A DNA stretch of 9,722 nt from an uncultured Collinsella sp. (GTDB lineage Bacteria > Actinomycetota > Coriobacteriia > Coriobacteriales > Coriobacteriaceae). Under the pieces are notes generated by a model. That model worked only from the letters and a program-made list of their open reading frames with translations, was not told the DNA's origin and did no database searches. The position numbers were made by a program, and so were the translations under genes. Location of the stretch: positions 1 to 9,722 of the forward strand of contig CAAFPY010000018.1 in the NCBI GenBank assembly GCA_900764955.1. Direction: 5' to 3'. Position 1 is the first letter of the stretch; every line of letters begins with the position of its first letter. This document shows positions 6,335 through 9,722 of this stretch, piece by piece.

Positions 6335-7060
6335 ATGGAGTACATGCAGGTCAACCGCGCCAACGGCCGCGCCGCCAACGAGTTGCGTCCCGTTAAGCTC
6401 ACCCGTGGCGTCATGAAGCACGCCCACGGTTCGTGCCTGGCCGAGTTCGGCGATACGCGCGTGCTGTGCGCTGCCACCATCGAGGAGGGCGTGCCGGGCT
6501 GGCGCAAGGGCGCCAAGGCCGGTTGGGTAACGGCGGAGTACGCCATGCTGCCGGCGTCGACCGGCAAGCGCTGCAAGCGCGAGCACGCCAACCGCAAGGG
6601 CCGCTCCATGGAGATTGAGCGCCTCATTGGCCGCAGCCTGCGTACCGTCGTCAACATGAAGGCGCTCGGCGAGTACACCGTCACCGTCGACTGCGACGTG
6701 ATCCAGGCCGATGGCGGTACGCGTACGGCGAGCATTACCGGCGCCTGGGTGGCGCTGCACGACGCCCTCGCCATGTGGGTCGAGGCGGGCAAAATCGAGC
6801 GCATCCCGCTTACCGGCCAGGTGGCCGCCATCTCCATGGGCGTTGTCGACGGCAATACGCTGCTTGACCTCGATTATTCCGAGGACAGCCATGCCGAAGT
6901 CGACATGAACCTCGTCGCCACCGACACCGGTGAGATGATCGAGCTCCAGGGCACCGGCGAGCAGGCGCCCTTTGACCGTAAGCGCCTCAACGCCCTGCTC
7001 GACCTGGGCGACAAAGGCATCGCCGAGCTCATCGAGCTTCAGCGCCAAGCCATCGCCTAA
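6335..7060 (+). CDS. rph: Ribonuclease PH
   Basis: This 241-residue phosphorolytic 3'-5' exoribonuclease trims tRNA 3' ends, releasing nucleoside diphosphates; the family forms hexameric rings. Motifs in order are [13 protein letters not shown] near the N-terminus (usually DGR), [11 protein letters not shown], the Arg-rich stretch through [32 protein letters not shown] (about 119-136) with Arg130 as the predicted phosphate-binding residue, and [18 protein letters not shown], whose acidic residues fit the metal site. AAAGGA (6322-6327) lies 7 bases before the ATG at 6335; a second ATG at 6344 is nearer the usual family start and cannot be excluded. The length is close to normal (about 240-245). 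A terminator follows the stop codon directly. Confidence 0.95.
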   Translation: MEYMQVNRANGRAANELRPVKLTRGVMKHAHGSCLAEFGDTRVLCAATIEEGVPGWRKGAKAGWVTAEYAMLPASTGKRCKREHANRKGRSMEIERLIGRSLRTVVNMKALGEYTVTVDCDVIQADGGTRTASITGAWVALHDALAMWVEAGKIERIPLTGQVAAISMGVVDGNTLLDLDYSEDSHAEVDMNLVATDTGEMIELQGTGEQAPFDRKRLNALLDLGDKGIAELIELQRQAIA

Positions 7061-7095
7061 CCTGCCAAAAAGGGATGTTAATTTTGGTAGGTTTT
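7061..7095 (+). terminator. Terminator after rph
   Basis: CCTGCCAAAA (7061-7070) pairs with TTTTGGTAGG (7082-7091) over 10 bp with one G-U pair and an 11-base loop, followed by TTTT. It starts immediately after the rph stop codon. The stem is only moderately GC-rich, so termination may be partial. Confidence 0.6.
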
Positions 7096-7200
7096 ATCTG
7101 GGAAAACGTCGAAGTATAAGGTTTCTGTCGCCAGGGAGGGGAGAGGGCTCGAGGCCAGTTTCCCTTGGGCGGCATTGCTATAGAGACAAGGAGGCCAGTC
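7096..7200 (+). promoter_or_regulatory. Upstream region of rdgB
   Basis: After the rph terminator about 100 bases precede rdgB. TATAAG at 7115-7120 could be a -10 box, but the hexamer 17 bases upstream (TTTTAT) is poor. A purine-rich run at 7134-7148 follows, and CCAGGGA (7131-7137) can pair with TCCCTTGG (7161-7168) with one bulge. I see no known riboswitch or small ORF. Confidence 0.3.
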
Positions 7201-7842
7201 ATGGCACTAGAGAAGATCGACATCGACACCCTCGACCCGGCGGCGACCATTGTCGTGGCAACGGGCAACGCCCATAAGCTCACCGAGATCGAGGCCATTT
7301 TAGGCAAGGTCATGCCCGAGGTTCGCTTTGTGGCGCTCGGCCAGCTGGGCGATTTTGAGGACCCCGAGGAAAACGGCACGACGTTTTTGGAGAACGCCAT
7401 CATCAAGGCGCAGGCTGCCGTCGAAGAGACGGGGCTCATGGCCATCGCCGACGATTCGGGCCTGGTCGTCGACGCGCTGGACGGTGAGCCCGGTGTGTAT
7501 AGCGCGCGCTACGCGGGCGTTCACGGCGACGATGCCGCCAACAATGCCAAGCTGCTCGTGAATCTGGAAGGCGTGGCAGACGAGGACCGCACCGCGCGCT
7601 TTATGAGCGTCGTTGCGCTCATCGATACGGACGGCCTGGTCACCTATGGCGAGGGCGCCTGTGAGGGCGTTATCGCGCACGAGGGCCGCGGCGATCACGG
7701 CTTTGGCTACGACCCGCTGTTCCTGCCGGTCGATACGCCGGGCAAGACTATGGCCGAGCTCACGGCGGACGAGAAGAACGCCATCAGCCATCGATTCCAT
7801 GCGCTCGAGCACCTATCCGCCAAACTGACGGGCGAGGAGTAG
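7201..7842 (+). CDS. rdgB: XTP/dITP diphosphatase (Ham1/RdgB family)
   Basis: This 213-residue cytosolic house-cleaning enzyme hydrolyses dITP, XTP and ITP to monophosphates, keeping deaminated purines out of DNA and RNA. Family motifs are present: VATGNAHKLTEI (about 19-30) with Asn23 and Lys26, ADDSGLVVDALDGEPGVYSARYAG beginning at Ala83 with the metal/base aspartates Asp84-Asp85, DHGFGYDPLF (165-174) and the base-recognition pair His197-Arg198 in SHRFHAL. An excellent AAGGAGG (7188-7194) lies 6 bases before the ATG at 7201. The in-frame TTG at 7165 lies upstream of that site and is rejected. About a dozen residues precede the usual start of the fold. dtd follows after 3 bases, so the two are almost certainly co-transcribed and perhaps translationally coupled. 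Confidence 0.95.
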   Translation: MALEKIDIDTLDPAATIVVATGNAHKLTEIEAILGKVMPEVRFVALGQLGDFEDPEENGTTFLENAIIKAQAAVEETGLMAIADDSGLVVDALDGEPGVYSARYAGVHGDDAANNAKLLVNLEGVADEDRTARFMSVVALIDTDGLVTYGEGACEGVIAHEGRGDHGFGYDPLFLPVDTPGKTMAELTADEKNAISHRFHALEHLSAKLTGEE

Positions 7843-7845
7843 GCC

Positions 7846-8291
7846 GTGCGTGCGGTGGTTCAGCGCGTGCTCAACGCCGGCGTGACGGTCGACGGCGAGT
7901 ACGTGGGCAAAATTGGGCGTGGCTATCTGGTGCTGTTGGGCGTGGGCCACGGCGACACGCGCGCCGAGGCTGATAAGCTGTGGGGCAAGCTCCGCGGCTT
8001 GCGCATTAACGAGGACGAGAACGGCAAGACCAACCTGGCACTTGCCGATGTCGACGGCGAGGTTCTCGTAGTGTCGCAGTTCACGCTGTTCGCCGATTGC
8101 CGTCACGGCCGCCGCCCATCGTTTACCGATGCCGGCGCCCCGATGTTGCCAACGAGCTCTACGAGTACTTCTTGACGCTCGTTCGCAAAGATGTCGAACA
8201 CGTGGCGCACGGCATCTTTGGCGCCGATATGAAAGTCGACTTGGTCAACGACGGTCCGTTCACCATCGTCCTCGATACCGACAATCTGTAA
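7846..8291 (+). pseudogene. dtd: D-aminoacyl-tRNA deacylase, frameshifted
   Basis: Dtd frees tRNAs mischarged with D-amino acids or glycine. The first part, from GTG at 7846, reads [20 protein letters not shown] through SQFTLFAD (77-84), the first signature, to FTDAGAP. Near 8142 the frame breaks: read straight on, it ends at TGA 8173-8175 after 109 residues with a non-family tail. One frame back, the normal sequence resumes as [21 protein letters not shown] and ends with the second signature NDGPFT, stopping at TAA 8289-8291. Restoring one base after 8142 (CCGGAT for CCGAT) gives 148 residues, the normal Dtd length. A one-base deletion or a sequencing/assembly error beside CCCC (8138-8141) is most likely; both halves look otherwise undecayed. 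Programmed -1 slippage is less likely. The ribosome binding site, GGCGAGGAG, lies inside the end of rdgB. Confidence 0.85.
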
Positions 8292-8310
8292 GTAGCCAAA
8301 TTAGCTACTT
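8290..8310. repeat. Inverted repeat overlapping dtd stop and veg -35
   Basis: AAGTAGC (8290-8296) and GCTACTT (8304-8310) form a perfect 7-bp inverted repeat around CAAATTA. It begins in the dtd stop codon and ends inside the -35 hexamer of the veg promoter. As RNA it would cap the dtd transcript but lacks a T-run; as DNA its position would suit an operator. Confidence 0.45.
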
Positions 8311-8338
8311 GCGTATGGCGGCAGCAGGGTGCTATAGT
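8309..8338 (+). promoter_or_regulatory. Promoter of veg-ispE
   Basis: TTGCGT (8309-8314) and TATAGT (8333-8338) are 18 bases apart, with transcription expected to start near 8345. The site lies directly after dtd and before the veg leader. The -35 hexamer is the same as at the murE promoter. Confidence 0.65.
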
Positions 8339-8358
8339 ATTAGAGTTTTGTCTATCTT

Positions 8359-8378
8359 AGGGGTATTATCCCCTTTTT
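8359..8378 (+). terminator. Terminator-like hairpin in veg leader
   Basis: AGGGG (8359-8363) pairs with CCCCT (8370-8374) around TATTAT, and the T-run extends to 8378. It lies after the predicted veg start of transcription and 27 bases before the veg ATG, so it would sit in the leader RNA. It may be an attenuator or a partial terminator for read-through from dtd. The stem is short. Confidence 0.5.
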
Positions 8379-8405
8379 GAATTGCACCTTCTGGAGGCCC
8401 TGTTC

Positions 8406-8702
8406 ATGGAAGAGATGGAAGTCAATCACGTCGACGACATCCACGAGAAGCTGACCGATATGGTGGGCGATCGCGTTAAGGTGAAGGCCAACATGGGCCG
8501 CACCCGCGTCGTCGAGCGCATGGGCACCATCAAGAGCGTCCACCCCGCCGTCTTTATCGTCGAGGTTGACGAACGTCGCGGGCGCAAGTCGCGTCAGTCC
8601 TACCAGTATATCGATGTCCTCACCGGTCAGGTCGAGCTGTTCGACCCCGAGAGCGGCGAGCATATCTTTACCCCGCTCGGCAATCAGCTCGAGGAGCACT
8701 AG
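8406..8702 (+). CDS. veg: Veg-family protein
   Basis: This 98-residue protein matches the Veg family (formerly DUF1021) of Gram-positive bacteria; in B. subtilis Veg is abundant in vegetative cells and has been linked to biofilm matrix gene expression. The recognisable core runs from GDRVKVKANMGRTRVVERMG through VHPAVFIVEVDE to SYQYIDVLTGQVELFD, a small beta-rich basic domain that could bind nucleic acid (inference). GGAGG (8393-8397) lies 8 bases before the ATG at 8406; an in-frame TTG at 8382 lies upstream of that site and is rejected. It has its own promoter and leader hairpin, and ispE begins 2 bases after its stop codon. veg and ispE are also close neighbours in B. subtilis, which supports the assignment. 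Confidence 0.85.
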   Translation: MEEMEVNHVDDIHEKLTDMVGDRVKVKANMGRTRVVERMGTIKSVHPAVFIVEVDERRGRKSRQSYQYIDVLTGQVELFDPESGEHIFTPLGNQLEEH

Positions 8703-8704
8703 CG

Positions 8705-9601
8705 GTGACCGATCGGTCCCTGACTCTTTCCGCGCCGGCAAAGATTAACCTCTACTTGGGGGTTCATACCGAGCGCGATGACCGCGGCTACCACAGGGTC
8801 GATTCCCTGATGGCAGCTGTCGGTCTTTCCGATGCCGTGACGGTTACGCCGGCACAGGCGCTGACCGTCCAGACGGTTCCGGCATCAGATTTTCCCATGC
8901 AAAAGAATACGGCGTATCGGGCTGCGGTTGCTATGGCCGAGCATTATGGTCGCGAGGCAAGCATCTGCGTGACGATTGAGAAGCGCATTCCATTGTGCGC
9001 CGGCTTGGGCGGTCCCTCGACGGATGCGGCCGCGGTCATTGTCGCCTTGGCGGAGCTCTGGGGAATTGATCGCTCCGACCCCGCGCTCGACGACATTGCG
9101 CGGGGCATTGGTGCTGACGTCCCGTTCTTTTTGCACGCGAGCCCTTCGTTCTACGTAGGTGGGGGAGACGTGCTGGCAACTGAGTATCCCGTGCTGCCCG
9201 CAACACCCGTCGTGTTGGTCAAGCCGCGCGAGGCAAGCGTTTCGACAATTGAAGCCTATCGACGTTTTGACGAGGCCCCGGTGCCTGCGGACAAGCCCGG
9301 CGCGATAGCTTCTGCCTTGCGTGCCGGTGATGCCGAGACGGCATATGCACTCATCCATAACAACCTGGGCGTCATTTCCGCACAGATGGAGCCGCAGATT
9401 CAAACGGTTCTCGATTGGCTGCGTAAACAGGACGGCACGGTTGCTGTAGATGTGTGTGGATCGGGCGCCTGCTCGTTTGCCATTTGCGACACCGCCGCCA
9501 CGGTCGAAAGGCTTGCCGACGCTGCCCTGCAAAACGGCTGGTGGTCCTGCGCGACGGAGCTCATTCCCAACACGGTTCGCATCGAAGTGCCAAAGAAGTA
9601 A
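8705..9601 (+). CDS. ispE: 4-diphosphocytidyl-2-C-methyl-D-erythritol kinase
   Basis: This 298-residue cytosolic kinase phosphorylates CDP-methylerythritol in the non-mevalonate (MEP) pathway to isopentenyl diphosphate, needed for the undecaprenyl wall-precursor carrier and quinones. It is a GHMP kinase: APAKINLYLGV near the N-terminus with Lys13 in the active site, DRGYHRVDSLM for substrate, the ATP loop AGLGGPSTDAAA (99-110), GADVPFFL with catalytic Asp138, and GSGACSFAI near the C-terminus. The ATP loop has Pro104 and Thr106 where GGGSSDAAA is usual, a mild variation. The start is GTG at 8705, with GAGGAG (8691-8696) in the end of veg 8 bases upstream; N-terminal family alignment supports it. 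It is co-transcribed with veg. Length is normal. Confidence 0.93.
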   Translation: MTDRSLTLSAPAKINLYLGVHTERDDRGYHRVDSLMAAVGLSDAVTVTPAQALTVQTVPASDFPMQKNTAYRAAVAMAEHYGREASICVTIEKRIPLCAGLGGPSTDAAAVIVALAELWGIDRSDPALDDIARGIGADVPFFLHASPSFYVGGGDVLATEYPVLPATPVVLVKPREASVSTIEAYRRFDEAPVPADKPGAIASALRAGDAETAYALIHNNLGVISAQMEPQIQTVLDWLRKQDGTVAVDVCGSGACSFAICDTAATVERLADAALQNGWWSCATELIPNTVRIEVPKK

Positions 9602-9633
9602 AAATTTCTCTAGCACGCGACGGAAATCTTTGT

Positions 9634-9642
9634 TACTATAGT
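9634..9642 (+). promoter_or_regulatory. Likely -10 region of tRNA-Pro
   Basis: Overlapping TACTAT (9634-9639) and TATAGT (9637-9642) lie 8-11 bases before the mature tRNA. No convincing -35 hexamer is seen at the right distance. The sequence between ispE and here (9602-9633) holds no terminator that I can find. Confidence 0.45.
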
Positions 9643-9650
9643 CGAGCTAA

Positions 9651-9722
9651 CGGGTTGTGGCTCAGTTTGGTAGAGCACTGCGTTCGGGACGCAGGGGTCG
9701 CTGGTTCAAATCCAGTCAACCC
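9651..9722 (+). tRNA. tRNA-Pro (anticodon CGG), cut by window end
   Basis: A cloverleaf fits from 9651: acceptor strand CGGGTTG, D-stem GCTC/GAGC, anticodon stem CTGCG/CGCAG with loop TTCGGGA and anticodon CGG at 9685-9687 (reads CCG), variable loop GGGTC, T-arm GCTGG-TTCAAAT-CCAGT with one G-U pair, and CAACCC at the window end. The last acceptor base, the discriminator and any CCA lie beyond 9722. The C1 start of the acceptor stem fits proline tRNA. Confidence 0.93.

Noticed and set aside
7165..7200. TTG start 36 bases upstream of rdgB ATG
   Set aside because: AAGGAGG at 7188-7194 is placed for the ATG at 7201 and lies inside the extended frame.
8382..8405. TTG start upstream of veg ATG
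   Set aside because: GGAGG at 8393-8397 is well spaced for the ATG at 8406, and the extension is not part of the Veg family.
1..9722. CRISPR array, toxin-antitoxin, phage, transposase or defence genes
   Set aside because: I looked for regularly spaced short repeats, small paired genes and known motifs on both strands and saw none; the coding part is housekeeping.

Overview
The window is ordinary chromosomal DNA from a GC-rich bacterium. Codon use is strongly G/C-biased at third positions, which also explains the many long open frames on the opposite strand. The protein sequences and gene set (AsnB, an unlinked MurE, MurI, RNase PH, RdgB, Dtd, a Veg-family protein, IspE) fit a gut Coriobacteriia such as Collinsella. 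That assignment is from memory and impression, not from a search.

Layout. Bases 1-505 hold no convincing protein gene. They contain a perfect 22-base palindrome (43-64), an AT-rich stretch (about 107-235), and two tandem modules exactly 184 bases apart. Each module has a tRNA T-arm-like box, GGGCCC, a minus-strand terminator hairpin and the last 18 bases of a tRNA-Val. The second module belongs to an intact minus-strand tRNA-Val(UAC) at 506-581; the first carries only the tRNA tail. Bases 582-768 form a divergent promoter region. From 769 on, every protein gene is on the plus strand: asnB (769-2649, own terminator), murE (2762-4324, own promoter), a Cof-type HAD phosphatase (4432-5343), murI (5395-6279), rph (6335-7060, followed by a terminator), rdgB (7201-7842), dtd (7846-8291, broken by a one-base frameshift near 8142), veg (8406-8702, own promoter and a leader hairpin) and ispE (8705-9601). 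A tRNA-Pro(CGG) begins at 9651 and runs off the window end.

Function. The genes serve cell-wall precursor supply (MurI makes D-glutamate, MurE adds residue 3 of the stem peptide, IspE feeds isoprenoid and hence undecaprenyl carrier synthesis), RNA processing (RNase PH), nucleotide-pool and translation quality control (RdgB, Dtd) and asparagine synthesis (AsnB). The orders murI-rph-rdgB and veg-ispE recall those of Bacillus subtilis, so this is a conserved housekeeping neighbourhood, not a defence or mobile island. I see no convincing new system. The most notable points are the frameshifted dtd, the duplicated tRNA-Val tail with its second terminator, a MurE motif suggesting a residue other than meso-diaminopimelate, and a terminator-like hairpin in the veg leader.
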